Shown: positions 32,466 through 43,875, counted from the stretch's first letter. The stretch: DNA of 53,579 nucleotides from an uncultured Mycoplasmataceae bacterium (GCA_947330515.1 CAMZOE010000046.1:1-53579), one strand, 5' to 3'. Notes: generated from the sequence alone by a model not told the origin. A program made the numbers and translations.

Positions 32466-33296
32466 TTAAAAATTTTTATTAATAAAATTAGCAACACCAT
32501 TATTTTTTACTGAGTCTGTTACATAGGTAGCGATGCTTTTTATTTCATCAATAGCATTACCGACAGCTACTTTAGTACCTACTTCTTTAAATAAAGATAA
32601 ATCATTTAAAGAATCTCCAAAAGCAATTGCTTCACTTAAATTAAAGTTTAATTGTTCTGCTAAGATTTTAGCTGCAAAAGCTTTTGATATTTCTTTTTCA
32701 GTAATTTCTAAATATCTTCCTTTACCAACAATAATCGCTTCAACTTGATCAGAAAAATGATTATGAATATTATCATATGCTTCTCTTGCTTTTTTCTTGT
32801 TTAAAAATAAAAAACCTAGTTTTGCAAGATGTTCTTCTTTAAAATCTAAATTATAAATTTCTTCTAATTCATCAAATTGATATTTTTTATAAAAAGTATT
32901 TGCAATTCTTTTTAAAGAAGAATTATTAGTATAAATTTTAGGATTATTAGAGACTTTAATAGTATAGTTATTTTTAATCCCAAATTTTATTAAAGAATCA
33001 TATAGTTCTTTAGTAAGATAATTTTTTTCTATAACTTTTAAATCCTTACCAATAATTTTTGAACCATTAGAAACAATAGTAAAATCTCCATAAGAATTTT
33101 TTCTGATTATTTTCCTTAGTTTTAAAGCATCTTCTTCACTTCTGCCTGTAGCAAGAATAGTATAAATTTTTAAATCTTGAAGATGTTTCAATGCATCGAT
33201 ATGTTCTTGAGAAATATCATTAATATCATTTCCGTAAACTAGAGTATTATCAATATCAATAAATGCCGCTTTTATATGTTTTAAATTTGTTTCCAT
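32466..33296 (-). CDS. Cof-type HAD-superfamily phosphatase
   Basis: 276 residues. Motif I FIDIDNTLVYG (DxDxT variant with the nucleophile Asp), motif II ILATGRS, then a type-IIB cap, and motif III/IV FGDSLNDLSLF. Cof-like enzymes dephosphorylate sugar phosphates, nucleotides or flavin phosphates; substrate unknown. Last gene after the BMP-binding protein, 30 nt downstream, so probably in the nucleoside-uptake operon. No strong ribosome-binding site. Confidence 0.9.
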   Translation of the reverse strand: METNLKHIKAAFIDIDNTLVYGNDINDISQEHIDALKHLQDLKIYTILATGRSEEDALKLRKIIRKNSYGDFTIVSNGSKIIGKDLKVIEKNYLTKELYDSLIKFGIKNNYTIKVSNNPKIYTNNSSLKRIANTFYKKYQFDELEEIYNLDFKEEHLAKLGFLFLNKKKAREAYDNIHNHFSDQVEAIIVGKGRYLEITEKEISKAFAAKILAEQLNFNLSEAIAFGDSLNDLSLFKEVGTKVAVGNAIDEIKSIATYVTDSVKNNGVANFINKNF

Positions 33297-33327
33297 TTTT
33301 TGTTTCTTTCTTTTCTATCCAATACTT

Positions 33328-34572
33328 TTATTTAAATAGAGTTACATTTCCTTCAGAAGAAAAAGTAGCACTATCTGCAAAGTTAGAATATTTTAATAAG
33401 GTTTTATATAATGTTGTCTTTTGAAGATAATTAATTACTTCATTTATATTAATTTTATCAAAAATTTCTAAAGAATATTTTTTTCCAAAAGCTTTTAAGT
33501 AATTATCAAAGCTTTTTGAATCATTATGATTGAAAGTAATTTCTGAAGAAAAAACTTCATTTTCTTTTAATTTTTTAGAAATTTCATCATTACTTGAAGA
33601 TGTATAAAAGGCATTAATGTCCTCAATTAAAGGTTTTTTAAAATCTTTAGTAGTTGAAAAAAGTATTTCTTTTTCATTTTCCGGAAATTTAATTGAAGCA
33701 TCGGAATCAACTCCAATTACCTTAGCATCAAGATTATTTTCACTAATATAGTTTAGTGCTTCCTTAGTTTGAAAACCAGCAATCGGATAGATTACTTTTG
33801 CCCCTTGATTAAGCAAATTAATTGTTGCTGTTGTTCCACTACCATCAAGATTAAAACTGTTGGTATATCATTTCTGTTCAGGAGTAGTTTTATTAGGAAA
33901 AGGTGACAACAATTCTAGTTGATCAACATTAGGAATAATCTCTTGAAATTCATATTTAAAAAATTCCATTCCATATTGATAGCCACTCATAAATAAAACA
34001 ATAGAAAAAAAAGGAAAGCCTCCTCATAACCCTGCTTTTCAATCTTTTGGATTATCATAAACAGTAGTTAAATATATTGATCCAAGAATTCCTGCTAAAA
34101 ATCCAGAAGTAATTTCAGGAATTGAAATTGAAGTAATATATTTATTTGGATTATTGACAAATGTTTTAGCACCATCATCAACATAAATAATAAAATTATT
34201 AAGATTACTTAGATTTTCTTTAATTGCTTGTTCAAATAAAAATCCACTAGCAAAAATTGCTTTTGTACCATTATCAAAAAAAGGAGTAAAAGAAGTTGCC
34301 AATGAAGAACTATCTTTTGGAACGAAAACAGAATTATATTTTTTGTTTTGAAGATAAAGTTGATTATCAGTTTTAACTGTCTCTTCTATCGTAGTATGAG
34401 TTTCTTCATTGATTGATTTATCATATAGTAAATTATAATATTCCATTATAAATGTTGAACTTTTATAATCCATAAAAATTGAAGAAGCAATAATTGTAAT
34501 AAAAACCAATAATAATAAAAAAGAAAATAAAAGATTATGATATCTTTTTAAATTTCTTTGTTTTTCTTTCAT
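33328..34572 (-). CDS. BMP-family (nucleoside-binding) surface protein, second copy
   Basis: 414 residues joining ORFs 34039-34572 and 33328-33816. A signal anchor (LLFSFLLLLVFITIIASSIF) without lipobox Cys, then the BMP/Med fold: KYNSVFVPKDSSS, FFDNGTKAIFASGF, GLWGGFPFFSIVLFMSGYQYGM and LLNQGAKVIYPIAGFQT, with VIGVDSDA. BMP proteins bind purine nucleosides for an ABC importer. Shorter than the first copy (414 against 515). Its ATG overlaps the upstream stop (TAATG). Retention of the hydrophobic N-terminus as an anchor is inferred. Confidence 0.8.
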
Positions 34573-35711
34573 TAATCAAAAATACTTTTTCTTACTTTTT
34601 TAATAGTATTATTTTTAACAGGTAAAAGTGTTTCTAATTTATTAACGGCTTTTAAAAAATCTTTTTTATTGGTAATAATAAAGTTTTCATTAGACCCTTC
34701 ATAAGTTTTGTTTTCATCTTCAAAAATTAAAACATTAATAATTGGTAATTCTTCAATTTCATTCTTTGTTAAATTAGTTTTAATTTTAGTTGCTTCTAAT
34801 ATTTCCAAAAGATGATTTCTTCTATAAAGAATATTTTTAATGTAATCACTATTATCTTGTTTTTTTACAACTTTAATTTTTTCTTTTGAAGAAGGAGCAT
34901 AATTAATTTCTGGAAAAGAAATAATCGCTTTATTTAAAGAATCGAAAATATCAATTATATTATCATTTGATTGATTTTGTTCAATACTTTTAGTGGCAAA
35001 AGCAAAATTATCATTAATCATTAATGAAGGAAAACTTATTTCCTTTTCTTTGGTAGTGATAGTTTCATATTCAAAATTTACTTTTATTCCTTTATCAATT
35101 TCTAAAAAATCTAAAATATAAATTCCTTTTTTTGTAAATAAAAAAGAATAATTTTCATAATAATTATTACTTATATTTAAATAAACATCAAGATCAAATT
35201 TTCACATTTTAAAAATAGAAGTCGGTACTAAATCATATGCAATTCTATGAATTGAATAAGATAGTGGCCCTTTAAAAGAAAGTGCAGAAGCAATTAATTT
35301 AAAATAAAAATTATATATTGTTATCCCAATAATAAGAAGAAATAGAAGAGAAAAAATAATTCCTAAAATACTTGGATTATCAGGGTTTTGAAGATAAAAA
35401 AATGGAAGTACATAATACATTAAAAAGGTTACAAATGCTTCTCCAATAGCAAAAATAGCAACCATTAAGATAGCGTTTCATTTTAATTTTTTATAACCAT
35501 TAATTTCAAGATAATATCAAAGCATTGAAATTAAAAAAACAGGAATAAAAAATAAAAAAATCCATGGAGTAAAAGTAACAGTAGGTGGAAGAATACTAGT
35601 TCCATCACCCAAAGTACTTTGGATTATAAAATAAATAAACATTGGTGTTAAAGTCACCAATGGAAAAATTAATAAATTAAATAGTCATTTGTTTTTATAG
35701 TTCATAAACAT
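34572..35711 (-). CDS. Four-helix membrane protein with NERD-like cytoplasmic domain
   Basis: 379 residues joining ORFs 35202-35465 and 34572-35021. Residues 1-150 hold four membrane helices. The cytoplasmic C-terminus has YSFLFTKKGIYILDF, YIKNILYRRNHLLEIL and IINVLIFEDEN in the order of the NERD (nuclease-related) domain core, but the usual acidic and Lys catalytic residues are not clearly present. NERD identity is therefore tentative. It sits between the two BMP genes and is coupled to the second one by TAATG, so a role tied to nucleoside or nucleic-acid uptake is conceivable. Start is either of two ATGs six nt apart; no Shine-Dalgarno. Confidence 0.55.
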
Positions 35712-35769
35712 ATTTTAACAAAATATCTTTTTTAAGAAAATAAAAAGATTTTAAATAGAGTTTTCTTTA

Positions 35770-35809
35770 AAAAAAATAGATACAATCTTTTAAAAAGATT
35801 GTATCTATT
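35770..35809. terminator. Long perfect-stem terminator
   Basis: AATAGATACAATCTTTT/AAAAGATTGTATCTATT: 17-bp perfect arms with almost no loop, preceded by an A-run (U-tract on the minus strand), about 60 nt after the first BMP stop. Confidence 0.85.
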
Positions 35810-35867
35810 ATAAAAAACTTAAAAGATATTTTTTTACTAGTCTTATAATAACAAGAAATAATTATCT

Positions 35868-37415
35868 TTAATATATATTTCAATCAGGAATTCATAAAAC
35901 TCCTGGTTTTGTATTTTTACTTAATTCTTTTATTGGTTTATCATCTGAACCAATAAGGAAAGTATCTGAAAAATTTTCAATTTTATTATCAACATCATTT
36001 GAAACAAAGTTTTGTTCATTAATAGCTTCATCCATGAATTCTTTAATAGTAATAGTTGTTAACTCTTCATGACCAGATTTGATTATGAAATCTTCCCACA
36101 ACTGATTGATTGTTGTATCGCTACCATCAATCCCAGTAGCAGCAACACCACCGTTATTATATGAACCCACAAACTTATCACCGAACTCTAATTGCCCAAA
36201 TTGCCCAACTTCAGTTTTTATTGTTGAAGGATGTTTATATCTTCACCCTTTAGAATCTTCCTCTTGAGAAAAAGGATCAATAAAATCGAATGGATTATAT
36301 TCTTTACCAAAATAATCAGATTTATGCTCATCTTTATATTTTCCCAAAGAGTATCATAAAGCATAATAATTAGCTAAAGCAGTTTCTTTAGTTGATGAAG
36401 ATAATACAAGATCTTTATAATCCGGATATGCTATTTTAGAATCAGTATCAACTCCAATATATTTAATTGGATTATCTTTTGTTTCATTTTTTCTAATTAA
36501 GTTAAGCGCATCAATAGATTGACCACCAGCTATCGGGAATAAGATTTTTGCATTATGATTAAGTAAACCTATTGCAAGAGAAGAACCTTCACCAATAATA
36601 AAAGAATTTGAAAAATATGTATCATTTGAATTAGGAGCTTTTTCAAAATAGTTTGCAGTTTTACCTTGATAATTAATTAAATTAACTTTTTCTTTTGGCG
36701 CTATTTTCAATGATTTATGTAAATCAGAAAATTCACCAGTAGGATCTTTAACTTCACTACCATCTAGTTCCGTTCCAAGAACTTGATAATTAAATCAATT
36801 AATTCCTTGTTCAAATCCAGAAAGTAATTGGATTACAGTTAGTAATTGCATCCCTCCTCAAGTACCAAGAGTTCAATCGGCAACATCATCAAAATATGTA
36901 TAAACATACATTGATGAAAGAATCCCTTCAATGAATGAAGCTTGGTTTGCTAAAAATTTAACAGAGATAATATTTTCGATATCATCAGCGGCTCAAGAAG
37001 TATCATCGATAAAAAGTGAAATTTTATTTTCATCTGAATCATCTTTATATGGATATTTTTCTAAAGTGCTTTTAATTGCAGCTAACTCTGTTGGATCACC
37101 ACTTGTTGAAATTACTTTAGTACCATTAGCATATAAAGTATCAAACAATTGTTGATATCCAATTTCATCATGAGAAAGCGGTGAAACATAATTATATTCT
37201 TCTTCTTGATAATCTTTAACAAATTGCTTACTAGATTCATGCATATTTTGATTAATAGATTTATCTAAAATAATTGGTTGAGATGGAACAAAGACAATTG
37301 ATGGAGTTTTTTTATTATAAAATACTCCAATTGAAACACCAATAGTAACAATTAAAATTGAAGCGATAATAATAAAGGTAACTAAATTATTAATTTTTGT
37401 TTTGACTGCTTTCAC
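35868..37415 (-). CDS. BMP-family (nucleoside-binding) surface protein, first copy
   Basis: 515 residues joining ORFs 36993-37415, 36354-36710 and 35892-36170. The N-terminal helix (LVTFIIIASILIVTIGVSIG) has no lipobox Cys. BMP-fold segments: SIVFVPSQP, LFDTLYANGTKVISTSG, GTWGGMQLLTVIQLLSGFEQG, LLNHNAKILFPIAGGQS, YIGVDTDSKIA. It should bind nucleosides outside the membrane for the ABC transporter encoded just upstream. Starts with GTG shortly after the permease stop, with AAAGG before it. The C-terminal 130 residues exceed the usual BMP length. Confidence 0.85.
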
Positions 37416-37418
37416 TAT

Positions 37419-38339
37419 TTAAACCCTTTCATCTTTTCTAAATGGAATTCCAATCATTTTTGGTGAATTAGAACTTTTCACAAAAATCATAATCACTATC
37501 GGCATAATGAAAGGTAACATTCTAATTAATTCAACAGGAATAATATTCGCAACTGTTCCAAGTGCTTCTCAATAACTTCCTAATGCCATTAAAATAGCAA
37601 TAATAAATGAACCAATAGTAATCCCAATAATTTTTCATTGTCCAAAAATTAAAATAGCAAGAGCAATATAGCCCATTCCATTAATTGTCCCATTAAAGGT
37701 TTTTGAAAATCCTGGCATTGCTATCGCACCGGCTGCACCAGCAAGAAGACCAGAAATTAAAACTGCAATGTATCTAACTCTTGTTACTGAAACTCCTGAA
37801 GTTTCTAAAGCATATGGATTTTCTCCACTAGCTTTTAAATGTAATCCAAATTTAGTTTTATTGATAACGAACATACTAATTAAAATAACAATAATTGCTA
37901 ATACTAAAAAACTTAGGTAAACAATATTTATTGGAAAATTATTAATAGGATTATCAAAACTTCAACTTAAAAAATCTTGACCAAAAACTAATTGAATAAA
38001 TAAGACAGAAATGGCAGCAGTAATAATATTAATCGCTGTTCCTGCAATAACTTGATCTGCATAAAATGTAATAGTTACTACTCCAAACAATCAAGAGAAA
38101 AACATTCCAACGATTGCTCCAAGAATAATTCCAAGAAATGGAGTAAATGCTCCTAAAGCATTACGAATTGATGGTGAAGTCATCACTACAGCATATGTCA
38201 TTGCACCCATTACCATAATTCCATTTAATCCAATGTTAGTAATTCCTGATTTTTCATTATATAACCCAGCTAAAGAAACCATTAAATATGAAGCTCATAA
38301 AATAATAAATGTTTCTAATATTGAATAAAATATTGACAT
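37419..38339 (-). CDS. ABC transporter permease, nucleoside type (NupQ-like)
   Basis: 306 residues joining ORFs 38091-38282 and 37635-37874. Eight or so helices; LAGLYNEKSGITNIGLNGIMVMGA and LHLKASGENPYALETSGVSVTRVRY are the hallmark blocks of BPD_transp_2 nucleoside/sugar permeases (the second contacts the ATPase). Forms the channel with the larger permease. ATG overlaps the previous stop (TAATG). Confidence 0.93.
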
Positions 38340-39943
38340 TATAAATCCTCTCTTAATGATTTTCTTATTTTTTCATGAGATTTTTCTTGTTCTTCTTTTA
38401 AACTTTTAATTAAAATATCAAAAGATTTTTCTAAAGAAATTTCAACGTTTTTTTCATGAAGTTTTTCACTATGATAATTATTAGAATTTTTATTTTCCAA
38501 TAAAACATTATTATCTTTAATCGGTAATTTTTTCATTTCTTCTTTGATTAATTCTTTTTTAATTTTATAAACATCATTTTCATTTAAATTATCTTCGTAG
38601 TTTTCTGAAAAAATTTCTTTGTTTTCATTATGAATAGATTCTTTAAAAATCTCAATTTCTGTAGTTGTTTCTGCTTCTAAATTATTTTCTTTAACTATAG
38701 TTTGATCAATAGTTTTTGGAATAGATTTTTTAAAAACTTCAATTTCTGTAGTTGTTTCTGCTTCTAAATTATTTTTCTTAATTATAGTTTGATCAATAGT
38801 TTTTGGACTTTCAATAACTTTTTTTCTAGTAAATTTATCTACAATTTTATCAATTGGTTTATAAATAATTAAGAATTGTGAAAAGGAAATAATTAAAATA
38901 ATAATTCCCAAAATTAAAGTAGAAATTTTTGGATTCAATACAGATGAAACCATTAAGTTAGAATTGTATAACATAGAAACAAAGATTGAAGAAAAAAGAA
39001 TTCCTGCAGGATTATTAAAAGCAATTAATGAAATTGTAATTCCATTAAATCCTTCTCCTGGGATATCACTTCCTATTGCCGGAAGTGCTTCTTTAATTCC
39101 TAAATAATACACTGAACCAGCAAGTCCTGCAAGCGCTCCTGAAAGTGCCATTGTTTTCATAATTTCACGATCAGATTTCATTCCAATACTTTTTGCCACT
39201 TTAGGATTAGTTCCTAAGATATTTTGTTTTCTCCCTCAATTAGTAAAGACATAAAAGAAAACAATTAATCCTAAAACAAACAATGCAATTATAATTCCAA
39301 TATTAATAAACGAATGTGGTCCAAAAATATTTGTTAATCAATCAAATTGTAAAGAGTTATTTGGATTAATTGGTACTGTTGATCCAGTTGAAGTATCGAC
39401 GAATTTAAAGTATGATGGATTTGTAAAGAAACGATACACTCAATAAATAATTCAATTTATCATAATTGATGATAAGACTTCATTAACACCAAGTTTTACT
39501 TTTAACATTCCTATAAATCAAGCGATGAACATCCCTGTAAGTAATGGAACTAAAATTGAAAAAATAACTCCAACTCTACCAATATGAGCATAATATGCAA
39601 AAAGAAATCCACTAATTCCCCCTGCCATCATTTGCCCTGCAACTCCAATATTAAATAAACCTGCTTTAAAAGAAACAGAAACTGATAACCCAATTAAAAT
39701 CATTCATGATAGAGTTGCTAAAAAATTTCCAAATGATTCTAATGAATAAAAGTTACCTTTAAAAATATTAGAAATATAAAGTAATGGGTTACCTCCAATA
39801 ATTAAAATTATAATAAATGCAAAAAAGAAACCAATTGCAATAGATAATAATGAATATAATGGTTTCTCTATTTTTTGATTTAAATTAGTAAAAAATTTAC
39901 TTGTGTTCCCTTTCTTCCCTGGGACACTTTTGACACTAGTCAT
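38339..39943 (-). CDS. ABC transporter permease, nucleoside type (NupP-like), with long charged tail
   Basis: 534 residues joining ORFs 39704-39943, 39518-39703 and 38339-39199. Residues 1-360 are the permease: FKAGLFNIGVAGQMMAGGISG and LGTNPKVAKSIGMKSDREIMKTMALSGALAG (ATPase contact). The family is normally about 350 residues; here about 170 extra residues form a hydrophilic cytoplasmic tail with a duplicated 29-residue unit (KTIDQTIVKENNLEAETTTE) and a coiled-coil-like Lys/Glu end. Overlaps the ATPase gene by 8 nt. The tail's function is unknown. Confidence 0.9.
38633..38806. repeat. Two 87-bp tandem repeats in the permease tail
   Basis: Two adjacent 87-nt units, nearly identical, encode the duplicated 29-residue block of the NupP-like permease tail. 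In-frame, so copy number can change without a frameshift. Confidence 0.85.
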
Positions 39944-41585
39944 TTCTTTCTCCTATCATCAATCTAGAAATACTTTGAATTGATTCATTTTCAGGATTTA
40001 TAATATCAACAATTTTTCCTTTATATAAAACTGCAATCCGATCACAAACATTCATTAATTCATTAATTTCTAATGAATATAATAAAATTGTTGAATGTTT
40101 AGTAACATCAATCATTTTTTGATAAATATTATTAATTGCTTTAATATCAAGTCCTCTTGTTGGATGACCAGCAACAATTAAATTACGTTTTTTAGATAAT
40201 TCCCTTCCAATTACAAATTTTTGTTGATTCCCACCAGAAAGATTTCTAATTGGATATTCAATATCATCTGCACCATCTACCTGCATTAATTTAATAATTT
40301 CTTTGGTATGTTCTTTAATCTTACTTTTGTTCATAATAATATTTTTATTATTATTTCTAACTTTAAATTTTAGTCTACCAAAATAAGGATTATCTAAATC
40401 AGAAATAATGGAATTAAATTCTATTGATTTTTCAGAAACCATCCCGTACTTTGCACGATCAATAGGAATATAAGAAATAGTTTTATTTCTTTTGGCAATT
40501 GAATGCTTATTAATTACCTCTCCATTTAAAATAATTTCTCCACCACTCATTTTTTTAATTCCAACGATACATTTAACTATCTCTTCTTGTCCATTACCTT
40601 CAATTCCTGCAAGACCAAAAATTTCCCCTTCTTTAACATCAAAAGAAACTTCATTTAAAGCTTTAAATCCTGAAGAAGTAATATAACTAAGATTTTTAAC
40701 TTCTAAAACTTTGTTATTTTCATTAACTTTTCTTTTACTATTATCTAATTGAACAGAATCAATATTAGAAAACATTAAATTTGCAATATCTTTTTTTGAT
40801 AAATCTTTAGTATTTTCAAAAGTTCCTTGTAATTTACCTTTATTTAAAATACTAATTTCATCAGATATTTCTTTTACTTCTTGTAATTTATGGGAAATAA
40901 AAATAATTGTTTTTTCTTGTTTTTTAAGAAGTTTGATAATATTTAATAGTTCTTCAATTTCTTTTACTGAAAGTGTTGCTGTTGGTTCATCAAAAATAAT
41001 AATGTTTTTTTCTTTTCACAAAACTTTCATAATTTCAACTTTTTGTTTTTGTCCAACATTAAGTTTAGAAACTTTTTTATCTGGATCCAAACCAAAATCA
41101 TACAATGAAGAAATTTTTTCAAAATGAGTTTTTGCTAAACTTCAATCAATTACTACGCCTTTCATAAAATCTTCTTCTTGTCCTAATAAAATATTTTCTA
41201 AAACTGTAAAAGTATCAATTAAATGAAAGTGTTGGTGTACCATTCCAATTTTATATTTTTTTGCTGCACCCGATGAATACATATTTTTTGGTTTTCCTTC
41301 AAGAAAGATAGTTCCTTTTTCTTGTTTATATAATCCAAAAAGAATACTCATTAAAGTTGATTTTCCACTACCATTTTCACCAATAATTGCGTGAATTTTA
41401 CCTTTTTTAAATCCAATTGTAATGTCATCATTAGCAATAATTTTTCCATTTAAAAAAACTTTAGTAATATTTTCCATCAACAAAATATATTCATTGTCTA
41501 AATTTGTTGCCGTGGGTATGACTGAATCTGACTGATCAATGTTATGTTTTAATCCTTCAAAACTTGATGTTTGTTCTTTCCTCAT
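39936..41585 (-). CDS. ABC transporter ATPase with two nucleotide-binding domains, nucleoside type
   Basis: 549 residues joining ORFs 41142-41585 and 39936-40775. Domain 1: Walker A IIGENGSGKSTLM, LNVGQKQKVEI signature, Walker B IIIFDEPTATL. Domain 2: Walker A position is GLAGIEGNGQEEI (degenerate, as in RbsA/NupO-type ATPases), signature LSGGNQQKF, and NLIVAGHPTRGLD in place of the usual DEPTRGVD. The duplicated layout is typical of nucleoside and ribose importers. First gene of the uptake operon with GAGGAAAAG before the ATG. About 35 N-terminal residues precede the first domain. Confidence 0.94.
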
Positions 41586-41678
41586 CTTTTCCTCATTTAA
41601 ATATTTTTTATTTAACTATTTATAAAACTATGATAACAAATAAAAAAATTCTATAAATGATTAATTATTAAAAAAATT

Positions 41679-41787
41679 TGCTATACTTTAAACATAAACG
41701 CTATTTATTTTATAAGTTTTTTCATTTAAATTTTTTTATTTAAATGAAAAAAGAATTCTTGTTTACAAGAATTCTTTTTTTAAAAAT
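41679..41787 (+). ncRNA. Putative small RNA with own promoter and terminator
   Basis: On the plus strand TGC-TATACT (an extended -10 box, 41679-41687) is followed by about 55 nt and then a strong hairpin AAAAAAGAATTCTTGT/ACAAGAATTCTTTTTT (41747-41780). A second inverted repeat (TTTTTTCATTTAAAT/ATTTAAATGAAAAAA, 41717-41752) overlaps the first, so the two are mutually exclusive. No ORF inside. This would give an RNA of about 90 nt. Alternatively the hairpins only insulate the two divergent genes or form a leader on the minus strand. No known RNA family recognised. Confidence 0.4.
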
Positions 41788-41814
41788 AAATCTCAATTAT
41801 TTTAATAAAATTAT

Positions 41815-41843
41815 TAAGAAAGTAATTATTATGTTATTATAAT
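41815..41843 (+). promoter_or_regulatory. Candidate promoter of the YitT-family gene
   Basis: TTAAGA, 17 nt, TATAAT, ending 36 nt before the ATG; AGGAAAAACAA is the ribosome-binding site. Confidence 0.5.
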
Positions 41844-41878
41844 AAAATAAAATATTATTAATAATGTAGGAAAAACAA

Positions 41879-43015
41879 ATGTTATCGAATGAAAAAGCAA
41901 TTAGTGATCTTTTAAAATTAAAAGAAAAAAACGAACATAAAAAAAGAATAAACAAATGAATTACCTTTACAATGATTGGAATATTATTAGCTTTTATAAC
42001 TAATTACCTAATTATTTATATTGAAATTTTTTCTCCTGGACTTGCTGGAATTTCACAAGGAATATCTTATCTTTTTAATGGTTTTATTTTTAGTACTCCA
42101 TCAGAAAGTAAAAAAATTACAGTTTATTGAACTTTTTATATTTTATTGAATATCCCTATTTTTATTTTTGCTTATAAATTACTAGGGAAAAAATTTTTTC
42201 TCTATTCATTTTATGTCTTAATGGTGAACATAACTGTATCATTATTTTTTACCTTTGTTCCGGGTTTTAATAGCATTCAATTTTTTGATGCAGAAGAATT
42301 AAAGAATTCTTCTGACTTAATTAAATTTGTTTCATATAGTTTAATTGCTTTAATTGGAGGAATTGGATATGGTTATGGAGTTGGTCTTGCACTTAAAAAA
42401 GGTGGTAGTACTTTCGGTCTTGATCCAATAGTTAAATGATTAGGGAGAACTAAACAAATATCTATAGGAAAAATTACCTTTATCATTAGTATAATTAATT
42501 CTTTTATTTGAACTTTATTGTTTTCAATATTAAATAAAGAAATAAATTCTTTTACTAATTTTTTAGAAATATTTTTAAATCCTAAAATTTTTGCTTCAAT
42601 TGTTTACTTTACTATTATTTCTTTTGTTTCTTCTAAAATGTATTCAGTTAAAAATAAAAGAATGATTGAAGTTAATTCAACAAAAATAGATGAAATTTCA
42701 TATTACTTAAATAATTTAAAATATCATAGAAATCATACAATTCTAAGAGTAGAAGGTGGATACACTCACAAAGAAAGAAAAATTTTACAAACAATTATTA
42801 ACGAAGAAGAAATGAATGATGTATTAAAGATTATTAACATCATTGATCCTAAAGCATTTATTTTTACTTTTAAAATAAATAATATTTATGGTAACTTTAA
42901 TAATAGACCATTTACTCTAATTGATTTAGAACTAATTGAAAAACAAAATCGTAGAAAAGAAAAACGAAAAATTGAAAAACTTCAAAAAGAAAACTCAATT
43001 AATGATAAATGATAA
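41879..43015 (+). CDS. YitT-family membrane protein with DUF2179 domain
   Basis: 378 residues joining ORFs 42146-42439 and 42518-43012. Six or so helices with SPGLAGISQGISYLF and KKGGSTFGLDPIVKW (the family's GGSTGGxD-like block), followed by a C-terminal cytoplasmic DUF2179 domain (HTILRVEGGYTHKERKILQTI). YitT proteins are widespread membrane proteins of unknown substrate. Ends in TGA(Trp)-TAA. The last 25 residues are strongly basic. Confidence 0.85.
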
Positions 43016-43047
43016 AAGTTTCATAAAGCAAACATTATAAAATAATT

Positions 43048-43053
43048 TATAAT
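43048..43053 (+). promoter_or_regulatory. -10 box for the repeat-protein gene
   Basis: TATAAT, 36 nt before the ATG; no clear -35. AAGGAAGTG serves as ribosome-binding site. Confidence 0.4.
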
Positions 43054-43089
43054 TATTTTATAAAAAGAAAAAAACAAGGAAGTGTAAAA

Positions 43090-43875
43090 ATGATTAAAAA
43101 TAAATTTAACGTCTTATTCGGAGGAAGTTTATTCTTAGGAAGTTCAGTTTTATTCGCTAATCCAGGAAAAGATTTTTGATTATTAATAGCTTCTTCTGTG
43201 ATTTTAATTATTATTATAATTTTTTTATTAATTTATTTATTTCGATCAAGAAAAAATATCTCTGAAGAAGAATTAAAGCAAATTAATAAAATTTCTTTAG
43301 AAAATAATTCTTCTAAAAAAGAATCAATTAACAAAAAAGATAAAATTATTGAAGAAATAACAATTGAAGAAACATATGATGATATTAAAACTACAACAGT
43401 AAGTAAGATATTTAATGAGCAAAAAGAAGAAGAAATAATTTATGAAAAACAACAAGTAAATGAACAATTAACAAAAGAAAATAATAAAACTTACAATGAA
43501 GAAAATCAACAAGTAAATGAACAATTAACAAAAGAAAATAATAAAACTTACAATGAAGAAAATCAACAAGTAAATGAACAATTAACGAAAGAAAATAATA
43601 AAACTTACAATGAAGAAAATCAACAAGTAAATGAACAATTAACGAAAGAAAATAATAAAACTTACAATGAAGAAAATCAACAAGTAAATGAAGAAATAAT
43701 TCTTTCTAAAAATAAACTTAATAATAGTAAAAAAGAAAATATTGAAAAATTAATAAAAGAAGAAGAAAAATTTGATTTAAGTATGAACATTGATTTATTT
43801 TCAGATTTATCATGAGAATTAGATAATGATGAACAAAAAATAATTGATAAAATTAAAAAAGATTTAAATACTTAA
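43090..43875 (+). CDS. Membrane-anchored protein with perfect 19-residue repeats
   Basis: 261 residues; the track misses the start and end because of TGA codons. An N-terminal signal-like segment (VLFGGSLFLGSSVLFANPG) and one membrane helix (IASSVILIIIIIFLLIYLF), then a cytoplasmic or external hydrophilic part with four identical copies of QQVNEQLTKENNKTYNEEN and a partial fifth, ending in an acidic helix. Likely coiled coil in the repeat part. No family recognised. Own promoter and terminator. Confidence 0.72.
43450..43677 (+). repeat. Four 57-bp tandem repeats
   Basis: Units 43450-43506, 43507-43563, 43564-43620 and 43621-43677 are identical except ACA (units 1-2) to ACG (units 3-4) at one Thr codon; a partial fifth follows. 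Unit length is divisible by three. Confidence 0.97.

Noticed and set aside
43450-43677. Tandem repeats considered as a CRISPR array
   Set aside because: Units are contiguous with no spacers, in frame, and inside a coding sequence.
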